Below, piece after piece: positions 39,301 to 53,300 of a stretch of 64,000 bases of DNA. The DNA is from Ashinkailepas kermadecensis (lineage: Eukaryota; Arthropoda; Thecostraca; Neolepadidae): contig JAOTOM010005050.1 in NCBI GenBank assembly GCA_034440615.1, forward strand, positions 337,501 to 401,500, read 5' to 3'. The position numbers and the translations under genes are program-made. Below the pieces are notes generated by a model. The model was not told where the DNA came from and did no database searches. It saw nothing but the letters and a program-made list of their open reading frames with translations. Position 1 is the stretch's first letter. Each line of letters starts with the position of its first letter.

Positions 39301-42300
39301 CAGAGGTTGTCATCAAAGCTCCGACACCACCCTTTCCTCAATGACAGTCGAATGATTTCTTAATCATAATTTAACTGCTCATACCTCCCACACTGTTTCG
39401 GTGTTAGTGCGTATGAGGCTTCAAAGGAAGCACTCCCTGCTGTAACCACAACGTAGAGCAAGGTTGGGAGCTCCTGCCAGACAGATTGTGGTAGCGTTGT
39501 ATTTTAGGGCGCGCCGACTGCATTGGCCATTTTGCGCCCATATGGTGGATGGATACATCTTAACGATCACATAAAACTATCGGCTACATTAATACAACAA
39601 ATATATGGCTCACAAATGAGAAAGAATGGCAACTAATCTGATGTCCACACAGGATAGAAACACTCCCTGGAATTGAGACAATGTGTATCTTCTGCGTCGG
39701 CTCTCGTACATTCTTTCGTCAGCAGATCACTGCATGCGGCTGCATTCAACTCTGTTCTAGTGCTGAACCACGGTGTGTCCCAGTGTCGATACGAAGCGGA
39801 TTAACGATCAATAAAATCAGATACTTGAAATACTGCTGTTGAAGGTGTGCATTATATTTTGTCATACATTCTTCCCAATGCTAAATACCCTTTAAAATGT
39901 GTTGTAAGAAAATGTTCAAGAACTGGGATAGTCTCTTCAAATGGAGACCCCCCCCCCCCCCCCCCCGATGCCCGCATTTCCATCGAGTCTGACGCGTACC
40001 GCAACAGATTCGGGGTGGGGGGACGGCACAATGCTGAAGGTTTGTCTGACGGCGAGCAACAAGGGCACATCAAAGATCGATTGGTGATTATTTGGGCTCA
40101 TGGACGCACCACATGTTTGCAGGCATACGGTACCCATATACAAGTTGTCTGGCATAATATTGCGCTAGACTAGATATGACGCGAGACTCGAGCTACAAAG
40201 GGTAAATGACATAGAACTCAACAGCCAAGATCTACTACTGCATTTGATCAATAGCAACAACAGATTATCGGCCATATTGAAACATGAGATGGCATGGAAG
40301 TTTACTTCAAGGTAACGTCTCAGCTTCTTTGCGACGTTTGGGCAACATAACAAAACGTGCTCACGGTCTGTCCAATGGCAACTTTTACAACAACTCTTTT
40401 ACTTTCCTCGAAACTATCTGATCGTTCCTGTGACTCCAACCTCCACAAGGTCCTCCAGAAACTCATCCTAAATCGTCTAATCTCATCTGAAACGACGTTC
40501 GGATTTGCGGAGTGGGTTCAATGACGTTCACAATTATTACTGCCAAAACTGCCAAATTATCTCAGGTGGCTTCTTTCCTAAGCAACTTTTAAGATGTATT
40601 TTCCTTACCGCTAACAACACCCTGAAATTTACGTCAAACGAGGTATGCACGGTTGATCATCGCGTGTTACTACCGCATCACAGCCAGGACAAAACACCGA
40701 ACGAGCATCCGACAGAACACAGCGAGGCTGAGCACCACAGCATCAAAGCCAGGGCAGAACACCAAACGAGTATCCGACAGAACACAGCGAGGCTTAGTGC
40801 CACAGCATCAAAGCCAGGGCAGAACACCAAACGAGTATCCGACAGAACACAGCGAGGCTGAGCTTCCACATCAGAGCCAGAACAGAACACTGAACGAGCA
40901 CCCGACAGAACACAGCGAGGCTGAGCACTACCGCACCACAACCATGACAGAACACCAAACGAGCATCCGACAGAACACAGCGAGGCTGAGCACTAAGGCA
41001 GACGGAAGGGCAAGCAGAACTCCAGGGCAATAGGACAGGTTGGCAAGCATAATTACAGGGCAACAGGACAGAAAGGCAACCAGAGCAATACAAATGTTCA
41101 CCATTCCACACCAGCATAATGCCAGTGAAAGGAAAACACCGTTCAAAATGCTGGCATAGGCACCATTGGTTGTACATTGGTTGTATGAAAACGAGGCAAT
41201 TCACCAATGTGACGGCATGCTTTACAGCGTAGCATTCTGACAAGACAAACAGCCCTACTCCGTCACTCCACGCACTGGAAGTGCTGATGTGTGCCTAACC
41301 ACGTGTCTGACCACCGCTGCTGCCAACTTCACGCACAAACACTTGTATTGCTATATTCATTATTTCATATTTTATTTTCATTTTCATCATTTATTCATAT
41401 TCACGCACAAACACTTACCCGCGCGAAGTCGAAGGCGAACCGGTATATCGACTTGAACGTCTCGGGGTGGTTGAGCAGGGAGCGCATGTAGTCGACGCGA
41501 CCACGCAGCTTCTCCACGCTGTCCGCCCTGACAGCCGGACGCACGCGTCACCGTCCACCGTGACGTCACACACCGGCCATGACGTCACGCCGCGCCCACG
41601 CGGGCGCCACACCGGGACCGGTCCAAGGCAACTGATGACCGACAGCACGTGGTGTGTGCCGACCCAGAGCGAGAGGTGGCAGCGGCTTGGCACATGCAAC
41701 TGCGCATGCAGACGCGCCCAGCCTGGTGCAGTGGCTATCTTTGTACCTCGCAATAACACGAGCACGGTACGACAGAGGTTGGGAGCGCGTGTCAGCGCGG
41801 GGCTGCAACCGGCTAAGCCACGATTGAAAGTAGTTAGATAGAACAGGCTGAAAGGTGGGTAATTTTGTGGACTTGTTTACCTCTTTGCACTTTGTCACAA
41901 AGTAGAATACGCCCATCTGCCAAGTTCAATAATATCCTCTAAACACTCTGGCACCCTTAAACGCAGTTGAAATCTACGTCTAACAGTTAATGGGGTTGGA
42001 CGAATTTTGTTTTGTCTGCCTTGCCTTGAATTATATTGCTTTGCTTTACATTATCAATTGGTGATACATATACCTAGTGTAATACTCGGTGGCGGGTAAA
42101 ATTTTGCTAAGGCAGGAGTAATCAATGTCGGCCAGCACTCCGCCGACTGGCCCATCAGAGGTGGGGCCAATACAGTATCAAAGAACCATAAAATAAGCCG
42201 CCATGCTCGGCTTGTTACCCGAGCGATCCATCCTTGCTCGGTCACGTCGGAGCTGATCGCCTCGCCGGCCGGCACACTCACTGCAGCAGGGCCAGTCCTC

Positions 42301-44267
42301 GCAGCCACTCGTGGGCCGTGAAGAAGCCCATGTTTTTGGCGTCCATGCGCCAGGCGACCACCAGCATCACAACATTCTCCGGCTCCACCCCGATGTCCTC
42401 GCAGAAGCGCTCCATGCCCTCCGGCCCTGCCAAGGTCAGGTCATGTCAAACACGCAGAGCTCCGTAAAGAATAGCTCTCTATCTCTCGCTCTCTCGCTCT
42501 GTCTGTATGTCTGTCTGTCTGTCTGTGTCTGTCTGTCTGTCTGTCTGTCTGTGTCTGTCTGTATGTCTGTCTATGTATGTCTGTGTTTGTCTGTCTGTAT
42601 GTCTGTGTATGTCTGTCTGTCTGTATGTATGTCTGTGTCTGTCTGTCTGTGTCTGTGTGTCTGTCTGTGTCTGTCTGTCTGTGTATGTCTGTCTGTCTGT
42701 GTCTGTATGTCTGTGTCTGTCTGTCTGTATGTGTCTGTTTGTCTGTGTCTGTTTGTCTGTGTCTGTCTGTCTGTCTGTGTCTGTCTGTCTGTGTCTGTAT
42801 GTCTGTGTCTGTCTGTCTGTGTCTGTCTGTCTGTGTCTGTCTGTCTGTGTATGTCTGTCTGTGTCTGTCTGTCTGTGTATGTCTGTATGTGTCTGTCTGT
42901 CTGTGTCTGTCTGTCTGTGTCTGTCTGTATCTGTATGTATGTCTGTGTCTGTCTGTGTCTGTCTGTGTCTGTCTGTCTGTCTGTGTATGTCTGTCTGTCT
43001 GTGTATGTCTGTCTGTCTGTGTATGTATGTGTCTGTCTGTCTGTGTCTATCTGTATGTGTATGTCTGTCTGTCTGTGTCTGTCTATCTGTGTCTGTCTGT
43101 CTGTGTCTGTCTGTCTTTCTGTCTGTGTATGTCTGTCTGTGTCTGTCTGTCTGTGTCTGTCTGTATGTGTCTGTCTGTCTGTCTGTCTGTCTGTGTCTGT
43201 CTGTCTGTCTGTCTGTCTGTGTCTGTCTGTGTCTGTCTGTGTATGTCTGTGTGTGTCTGTCTGTCTGTGTGTCTGTATGTGTCTGTCTGTCTGCTTGTGT
43301 CTGTCTGTATGTCTGTATGTGTGTCTGTCTGTCTGTATGTCTGTGTATGTCTGTCTGTGTCTGTCTGTCTATGTCTGTCTGTCTGTGTCTGTCTGTCTGT
43401 GTCTGTCTGTGTCTGTCTGTCTGTGTCTGTCTGTCTGTGTCTGTCTGTCTGTGTCTGTCTGTCTGTGTCTGTATGTCTGTCTGTGTCTGTCTGTCTGTCT
43501 GTCTGTGTCTGTCTGTCTGTCTGTGTCTGTATGTATGTGTATGTGTGTCTGTCTGTCTGTGTCTGTCTGTCTGTGTTTGTCTGTCTGTCTGTCTGTGTAT
43601 GTCTGTCTGTCTGTCTGTCTGTCTGTGTCTGTCTGTGTCTGTCTGTCTGTGTCTGTCTGTATGTGTCTGTCTGTCTGTGTATGTCTGTCTGTGTCTGTCT
43701 GTCTGTGTCTGTCTGCCTGTCTGTATGTCTGTCTGTATGTCTGTGTATGTCTGTGTCTGTCTGTATGTATCTGTCTGTCTGTGTCTGTCTGTGTCTGTGT
43801 CTGTCTGTCTGTGTCTGTATATCTGTCTGTCTGTGTCTATCTGTCTGTATCTGTATGTCTGTGTATGTCTGTGTCTGTCTGTGTCTGTCTGTGTATGTCT
43901 GTCTGTGTCTGTCTGTGTCTGTATGTGTCTGTCTGTATGTATGTATGTGTATGTCTGTCTGTGTCTGTCTATCTGTGTCTGTCTGTCTGTCTGTGTCTGT
44001 ATGTCTGTGTCTGTCTGTCTGTGTCTGTCTGCCTGTGTCTGTGTCTGTCTGTATGTGTCTGTATGTCTGTATGTGTCTGTATGTCTGTCTGTGTCTGTCT
44101 GTCTGTGTATGTCTGTCTGTGTATGTCTGTCTGTCTGTGTCTGTCTGTCTGTGTCTGTCTGTATGTGTCTGTCTGTCTGTATGTCTATGTATGTCTGTCT
44201 GTGTCTGTATGTATGTCTGTCTGTTTGTGTCTGTATATCTGTCTGTCTGTGTCTGTCTGTATGTATG

Positions 44268-44302
<35 letters not shown>

Positions 44303-47300
44303 GTCTGTGTCTGTCTGTCTGTCTGTCTGTCTGTGTATGTTTGTCTGTGTCTGTCTATGTCTGTATGTGTCTGTCTGTGTCTATCTGTCTATGTCTGTCT
44401 GTCTGTGTCTGTCTGTGTCTGTATGTCTGTGTCTGTCTGTGCCTGTCTGTCTGTGCCTGTCTGTCTGTGTCTGTCTGTATGTGTCTGCCTGTCTGTGTCT
44501 GTATGTCTGTCTGTGTCTGTATGTCTGTATGTGTATGTCTGTATGTGTATGTGTCTGTCTGTCTGTGTCTGTCTGTGCCTGTCTGTCTGTGTCTGTCTGT
44601 CTGTGTATGTCTGTCTGTGTCTGTCTGTCTGTGTCTGTCTGTCTGTGTCTGTCTGTCTGTGTCTGTCTGTCTGTCTGTCTGTGTCTGTATGTCTGTGTCT
44701 GTCTGTCTGTATGTGTCTGTCTGTGTCTGTCTGTCTGTGTGTGTCTGTCTGTGTCTGTCTGTCTGTGTCTGTCTGTCTGTGTCTGTCTGTCTGTGTCTGT
44801 CTGTCTGCGTCTGTCTGTGTCTGTCTGTGTATGTCTGGCTGTGTATGTATGTGTCTGTCTGTCTATGTCTGTGTATGTCTGTCTGTGTGTGTTTGTCTCT
44901 GTCAGTGTCTGTCTGTGTCTGTCTGTCTCTGTCTGTGTCTGTCTGTCTCTGTCTGTCTCTGTCTGTCTATGTCTGTGTCTCTGTCTGTGTCTGTCTGTGT
45001 TTTTGTCTCTGTCTGTGTCTCTGTATGTGTCTCTGTCTCTGTCTGTGTCTCTGTCTGTGTCTCTGTATGTGTCTCTGTATGTGTCTCTGTCTCTGTCTGT
45101 GTCTCTGTCTGTATCTGTGTCTCTGTCTGTGTCTCTGTGTCTGTCTGTCTGTCTGTGTCTGTCTGTCTGTGTCTGTCTGTCTGTGTCTGTCTGTCTGTGT
45201 CTGTCTGTCTGTGTATGTCTGTCTGTGTCTGTCTGTCTGTGTCTGTCTGTCTGTGTCTGTATGTGTCTGTCTGTCTGTCTGTCTGTGTCTGTATGTCTGT
45301 CTGTGTCTGTCTGTCTGTCTGTGTCTGTCTGTCTGTGTCTGTCTGTCGGTGTCTGTCTGTATGTGTATGTCTGCCTGTCTGTATGTCTGTCTGTGTCTGT
45401 CTGTATGTATGTCTGTGTCTGTCTGTATGTGTCTGTCTGTATGTGTCTGTCTGTATGTGTATGTCTGTCTGTGTCTGTCTGTCTGTCTGTGTCTGTCTGT
45501 CTGTGTCTGTCTGTCTGTCTGTGTCTGTATGTCTGTATCTGTATGTCTGTGTCTGTATGTGTCTGTCTGTCTGTGTCTGTCTGTGTCTGTCTGTCTGTGT
45601 CTGTATGTGTCTGTATGTGTCTGTCTGTCTGTATGTCTGTATGTGTCTGTCTGTCTGTGTCTGTCTATCTGTCTGTCTGTATGTCTGTGTCTGTATGTGT
45701 CTGTCTGTGTCTGTATGTCTGTGTCTGTCTGTCTGTCTGTGTCTGTCTGTCTGTGTCTGTCTGTATGTGTCTGTCTGTCTGTGTCTGTCTGTCTGTGTCT
45801 GTCTGACTGTGTCTGTCTGTCTGTGTCTGTCTGTGTCTGTCTTTCTGTCTGTGTCTGTCTGTGTCTGTCTGTGTCTGTCTGTGTCTGTGTCTGTCTGTAT
45901 CTGTCTGTGTCTGAGCGTGTCAGGCTAAGTTAGATCAGATACGCCCATGTCCCTACAAGGAAGCTTCACTCCGATACTGCAAGTCAGGTCGCAGGTCAGG
46001 TCAGGTCACATACTCAGCAAAACATCTGCCCAGAACAATCCATGCTCTGCGATTGTCAGAAGGGCGGGGATGGCCGAGTGGTTAAGGTGTTGAGCTCTGG
46101 GTACCAAATATCCCGGGTTCAACCGCTCGGCACCGCTCGGCGGGACATTTCCCAATCCCGCGACCAACGGCGAAACAGTGTGAGCGGTGCCATTAGCCGT
46201 GATCGTGCATAAAGTGCGTCGATAACCACCCAATAAACAACAACCATCCTGTCAGAGTCGAGCTGGAGGTCCGACCAAGTCAGGCCATGTCTGTCGAGAA
46301 AAGGCAAGATGGTTCAGGTCAGTGTCGGTCAGCTTCTTGTCAGACCTGAAGACAGCTCAATGGCACATCAGTGCTAACTGCTAACTGATATTCCTGTGGC
46401 AAACCACAGATGCACTTGATTTTCCAATATCAGCTGTCTAAACTATTTATGACACTGGGACTTCGGGCACATCTCTGGAATCCCCAATAAGCCTTTTGGT
46501 GTTAACTGCAATTTGTGGGATCAGTGAGGGCGTTATTGCCATGAACGTCATGTTTAACTTATTGCTTTTGGACGACTTCCAACATTGATTTCCACCGTAC
46601 AGCACAAGTCCAAATGCAATGTACCATAGCGCGACAGCACTTTCCCATCTTTACTTAATCCAGTACCCCGTTGAGAAGCGGGATTGTGATATATGACGCT
46701 TCGTATCTTGTATAGCTGAATATAGCTGTGAAGTGGTGTGGTGTGAAGTTGCCTTAGCTGCCGATTCTGTCGCAGTCAACATTTCCCCAGCCGAACTCAG
46801 CGATTGCAATTCTCAACTGGCCTCTTTAAAGTGGCGAATTAAGATTATATCGTTCGAAATTACGAAAAAGTAAAATACTCATGACCAAACTCACGCATCA
46901 ACACATTTTAATTAGCAATAACTGCACGCTGGGCCGCTGCGCCACGGAGTTGAATACATATAAAAACCGAGATTGCATTAGCTTTAAAGCTGCTGGCTGC
47001 TACGAAAAGCTCTCCGCCAAATTAAACCGAGGGAATAAACATGGCCTCAACGACAGTGGTAAGAGACCGTCACTTAGCCCAATCATTTAGAGCGAGCCCC
47101 GCAAGCACTGGCTACTTCCGTACAGGCCACCAACAGGCATAGAACAGTCTGTTGGTGAGGATGGCAGACTGGTGCCGCCGCTCCACTGATATCTAAAATC
47201 TCCCTAGACAGCAAAATCCGAGGGAGCTCAGCTTCGCTTTTGGCAGCATCAAACTCGCGATAGATGTACGTGTAAAAACTCGTCAATAAATCAGCTGTCA

Positions 47301-50300
47301 TATGAGCAGGCAATTCCAAACAAAGCGTTCCGGAGATATGACGGGATTTCGAGAGAACCTCCATCTAGGATATGCTTCGAATTGGCCAAGTAGTAGATAG
47401 GTGGGACGGTGAAGTGGACCTTCGTAGTGGTCGCATCAATGTTGATTCAATCTTTTCACCCAATGAGGCGTAAATTGTGCTGAACTGCAGGCAAATCAGA
47501 CACAAACCAACTACCCAGAATTAATCCATACGGTTCGCACGAGCTGAACACAAACCAACTACCCTGGATTCATCCATACGGTTCGCACGAGCTGAACATA
47601 AACCAACTACCAGGATTCATCCACACGATCCGCACGAGCTGAACACAAACCAGCTACCCAGGATTCATCCATATGATACGCACGAGCTGAACACAAACCA
47701 ACTACCCAGGATTCATCCATACGGTTCGCACAGCTGAAGCGTCCAACTGCCAGTCATTAACGCGTACCGTACAACGTAATTCGAAACTCGCGATCACGAT
47801 CACGATCACGATCACGATCACGAAACAAGTACCGAGTAACTGCGCACGGCGTACATGTTCGTGAACTTTACCGCCAACTATCCTAGTCCTGGTCTCATAA
47901 TACATAATAAGGCCAGGCTTCATAACACTTGCATGACTATGCAATGAACTCATGTAATAATGTAATCGACATGGTTCTAGTACAATCATCAATGAAATGC
48001 TTATTTTGAGCACAATCATGTCAGGGGCGGATCTACGGAGAGTAAAACTTGGCAACAGGTGATCGGCTTTCTCAATGACATAATTTAACGTTGCCATCGG
48101 AGAGTTTCGAGGGTGCGGTGAATTCAAGACAAACTGTAATAATGATAACAAGCAGTGACGAAGCCAGAATATTATCCAGGAGATGAGAGGTATTCAGGAC
48201 ATACGCTACTCAAACTACTATAAACAATGGCGTGGCCAAAGCGACACTTCGCCAATGGCGGATCAAAGAGGGGGATGAGTGAATTCAAGGCAAATAATTC
48301 TGATAAATTGCACGCAGCGGTGGAGCCATGATAATTTTCCAATGGCCAAGGCCCCTTGGGATCCTCTAGTATAGTTCCCTAGCGATGGCTTGGGTAAAAA
48401 CCTCAGGTATGTATTGATACCATGTAAGAATGAAGAATGGTCAATTAATGGGCATTTGTGGCATTGACTACCAAAAAGAACTAGACACAAGGAACAAATG
48501 ACACCCACCCCTCGTTATACTCCTGGCCACGACATGACTGGCTTTACATGTGCATGTATGGACATCAAATGGTGTTTTGAGTCATTAAGAAGAGTTTATA
48601 CCCAACGACGCACAATTTTACTGGTGTATAATATAAACAATCACAAATGGTTTTGATTAATTTCCCCCGATACTTTGTCTTCCTGACGTCGCCATCGCGA
48701 GAACTAAGAAATTTGAACTTGAAAGGTATATTTAAACAAGTATAATTCGCTTCAGCTATTCAGTTTTGAAATCAGTCCGATAGAGAAAAAGGCATAAAAT
48801 AACCTTATGCTCATATTAAAACAAAGAAATAGATCCAACATCACTGTATATATTTCGGCCACGGGCCTTCTTCAACAGTGAACGGTCCAATAGATTTCGA
48901 GATCTTAGGAGAGGTGAAATCCGCCCCTCTCCCTTTACAGATTTAGGTCTGCAAGTGCTCCACCGTAATAGAGATAAGCATTGGCAGTCGGAAAAAAACG
49001 ATACTAGTTGTATAAAAATAAATACTACATCTTACTCCTATCTCCATCTTCTACCGATTCCTGGAAACAAATTGGATCCCATCTTGGAAACACACGGTTT
49101 TCAAAAACAGCACTCGCTGCTCAACCCTCGGGAGGGGGGCGGGAGATGATTATCAGCCTTCATTAACCCGCGCACGTCGGGGGGGGGCAGATATCTGCCC
49201 CCCCCTGCGGTTTTTCCTACTTTGCCGCCATACTAATCGGGTTAGCAAGGCCAAACCTCGCATGGCTGCTCATTGGTCTTTTCCGCATATCCTCAGAAAT
49301 GTTTGACCCTGGGTCATCTCAAGTCAGGTCACCAGGTCAGGCGAAGTGACCCAACATCCCTCGGAGTTCTAGGTGGCATCACTCCCACAATAATTGGGCG
49401 ATTGATTTCAAACTTATATCACGTCATGATCTTATCAGGGACTATAATATGTATATCACGTTTTTTTTTCGTAGCATTGACCTGAGGTCAGGTCGCGGCC
49501 ATGGCTTCCCCCATTATAGGCTTATGGTAAAATATACAAATGTTTCCTGGTTACATATTTGCTCTCGGAATTACCTCCAACGGTTATGGCGTGTAGTTGG
49601 AAGCTATTCTCAATGTTACCGCTGACATTTTTGCTCAGTGACCTCACCAAGGTCAGCTGAGGTCACCTGAAATCACTAGCACATTTCTGCGCATTATATC
49701 GCACTGCATTGAGCTAGAAGGCTGAAATTACCGTCATTGTGCTTGTATCGCCAAGACGTGTCGATTGATACATTACATGACCTCCCTAGTCTACCCCATG
49801 ACCTTGACCTGAGGTTATAGTTTCGGTGACCCATCTGCTGACCTGACCTTAAATTACACAGCGTATGTCGATAGCACATTTCAAGGGCTGTCGAATAGCA
49901 TTTGCAGTTTGTTTCTATCTGTTACAGGTCCTGAGATATGTGCCAATATCTGAGGGTCCCACCCGATCTGGTCGAATTTGACCTATGATGACCCAGTGAC
50001 CTAAATATTGACCTGAGCGAGAAAATGACAGAAATATTTTCGATAGAGCTTGTCACCAGCTATCCAATGCCGTTTTCCGTTTGTCGCTACCTAGCATAGT
50101 TCTGGAGATCTTAGGGGGGGGCAGACATCTGCCCCCCCCCCCGGACATGCGAAGTTGGCGCGGACCGCCGGACGTGCGAGTGTTAAGGTTTTCCGCGGAT
50201 AGTGAAGAAACGGCGTGCTATCGCGCGCCAAAATTTGGTATACCTCTTACACCAATTTGACATGTGTGAAAATTGAGGCCAGGTCATCTACAGTAACCGA

Positions 50301-53300
50301 GTGATTCAAGGTCAAGTGAGGTCACCTCCAAAAAAGTTCAACCAGTCGTCACGCTTGAACAGATAAAGATATTTGAATGCAACTTTCAGCGTTTGCCTAT
50401 CTTTAGGGATGCAAGAAAACGCACCAGATGAATTGTTGAATTTTAAAGTTCTTTATGTCATATTTGGAATATTTGCCCATTGGGGATAAATAGAAGATTA
50501 TGGCTAAAGTATGCTCTTTTTATCAGATATTATTGAGTTAAAACAATGTTTCCCTGTTTGCGCTACCCATTAGAGAAATACAAATTCAAGGAAATTCACA
50601 ACTCAAAATTTTGAATATTACAAAAAATAAATGCCGATTTTTTGGCGCGCAAACGTTTTGGAGCCATGGTCGATTTCGCTGTCCTTTTCTGATCCCAAAT
50701 ATTTTTTTTTCTCAAAATGTACCCCCCATAGCCCGAAACATGATGACAGTCGTGATCTCATACACGTCACTTTTTGAGGGGGACAAATTTTCGGGGTGAT
50801 TTCGGGTCCGACTCGTCGAACGCTTTCCAATGAAACCACTTTCGTTTTCGTCCAACACTCAGTTTGGAGATTAGAGGGGGGGGGGCTTAAAATGACACTC
50901 CCACCCCCGAGACGGGGTGTGAGAATCTGACCGGGAAGACGTCAATGTTTAACAAAAGCACCACTCATTAAGGGTAAGTTTGTCCCTGAACGGAACGTCA
51001 ACGCCACGCCGCCATCCCTGGTGATCTGACCGGACAGCATTGGCCTTTCGCAGGCATTCACGCAACACATAAGACACAGCTGAACACTCCCATGCTACCA
51101 GCTTACCAGTTAGTCAGTTATTTGGGCTTTAGGGCGCATGGACTTCATTGGTCATGTAGCGCCCATGCTACCAAACCCGCCATATCACCAGCTCACAAGC
51201 TCACACACTCACCGAGCAAGTCGGGCTCGTCGACTGATGTATACTCGCGAAACCACTCCAGACACAGTTTCTCGTTGAAGCCGGACGTCCTGCAGCGAGC
51301 ACTGCCAAACAGGTCACGTGATAATGAGACGACAGCGCCAGAAGAACGGTCATATAGTCACGTGGACAACGACGCCTAACGGGATGCATACCGTCACGTG
51401 GCAACAGTGGGCAGTACCAGACACACGGCAGCAAAGGCACGTGGATAACAGCGCCAGACAATGGGCATATGGTCACGTGACAACGGCCGCCACTGTTACA
51501 CAGTCAGATGGCAGCGCTGTGACGGCCCCAGACGTCATGTCGCTCCACAAGAGCAGTCGGTCGTATTCAGATTTGCCGGCTCTTCGACCGAAAAGTTGTC
51601 CTGTAGCGGCCATCACGTCACGCGACAGAGTCACGTGTCAGCGGTGGACATTGCCGCACAGATGGTCAGGTAGCGGGGTTATGGCCGTCCCAGGCATCAG
51701 ACAACGCGACAAGGGCAAGTTCTCCAAAGACGGCCACAAACTCGCGTGGCAAGAGCACGTACTTCTTGAAAGACGGCCACAAAGTCGCGTGGCAAGTGCC
51801 CGTATTTCTCGAAGGATTGTTGCATAACCACGTGATGCCGAACAGTGCCGCATACGGTCTGTTGTCTTGGTTCCATAAGCCTCCACTGAGTTGCACTAAA
51901 CAGGCCCGCCTCCGGGAATTTGGATAGCATCGGATTACTTTTTAAATGGATGTCAGTAATCGAGGTCGAAAATGGGCCGCGGTAATTTACTCCACTGAAA
52001 GCTACCGAAACTACCTGCATTCCGGCCATTCATCCCATATTTTATTTGTCAATGTCGCCGAGGGCATTGCACGCTTAGTGCAGGTTCGAGGAGCTACGGG
52101 GACCGGCCAATGCTTAATGGTCATCTAGTCACGTGGTGACTGAGAGCTAGTAAAGCAGCATAAAGGACATCAAGCACAACGGCATTTAATGCATGTACTA
52201 TGTATTTAATGTACGTACTATGATATTTAATGTAATTTAATAATGTATGTACATTACACCCGTTACTGGTACAATTCCCTATTCTTTTTTCCTGAATTTA
52301 GTCCGAATCCTTTCTGGGCTGGCTTTATGGGCCAGGGTTATATTGCTAAGCAGGGTTTGTCCTGTGGACCCTGGTGTAACATGGTTCATTATTAATCATG
52401 TTTCTGGCCGCGATGAAAGGAATGTAGCGTATGATTCACCCCGGTGACTGTGTTCGGATTGTTGTGGCTTTGTACCAACTAGCATCCGCTTTAGATAAGA
52501 TCAAGACCACGTGTATATGAGTAATCCTGAGTCACCCCTCCCCCGTGGCCATTCTGGCAGTGGACATCGTGTGTGACGTATCGCCAATGACCGGGCCAGC
52601 GGTTGTACCCGCCCGCCAATCAGGCCGCAGGGCATACAGCCGCAGGGCATACAGCCGCAAGGCGTCGCTACTTGTCGGCTCGGAGGGTGCTGTTTGAGAT
52701 GTGGTCAGTCAACGTTGGAGAGTCTGGATTAATACACCGACGCAGAGACACGGTTCTCTCTCGGCGCTTACGTACGGACGACGTAGTCTGTACTTGCTGA
52801 AGTAAGGTGTTGGCGGACGCGTTCTAAATTGCCGCCAATACCCATCATATTTCGGCCTCGCGCTATTCGTTGTACGTTTAAATTAACGACGAGTCTTGCG
52901 CTTCTTCACTTCGGGTTATCTGCGGTTCGCGAAGGTCCTTCTAGACTGTCATCACGCCAGGGGTCAATAACTACCCTACACTGGTCCCACCATTCCATCC
53001 GTAAATTCCAATTCAACAGCTGAGTTTCGGCCGAGAGTTCAACGTCCCGTCAATGCACCGACACGGCCGTCCCGGTAGGTCGTCCCCTAATTCATAATTC
53101 ATAACCACAAAAGGTATAATAAAAGACAACAGGTTCAGGGCCTCGCGGGAAGCAGCCCATCACCAGGGGACGAACAAGAAGTGTCCTATTATCTACCCAT
53201 CAAATATTATATCCTGGCTCTTGAAGAAAACACCAGCCATTATATAAACGCGTGAAATGGAGGACTCTCTACCACCACCTCCGACAGCCCATTCCAATGA

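Noticed and set aside
40325..40410. LINE or retroelement C-terminal CxxC-H-C motif
   Set aside because: Short, no catalytic domain beside it, and the upstream frame breaks; noted only as weak evidence in the spacer entry.
42311..45933. Plus-strand frames of 1,099-1,205 codons, Cys/Leu/Ser/Val-rich
   Set aside because: Same cause: the (TCTG)n array. The beginning of one frame overlaps exon 3 on the opposite strand.
46064..46140. Functional tRNA (Ser/Leu-like)
   Set aside because: Only the promoter boxes are preserved, the rest matches a dispersed SINE, and flanking duplications show retroposition.
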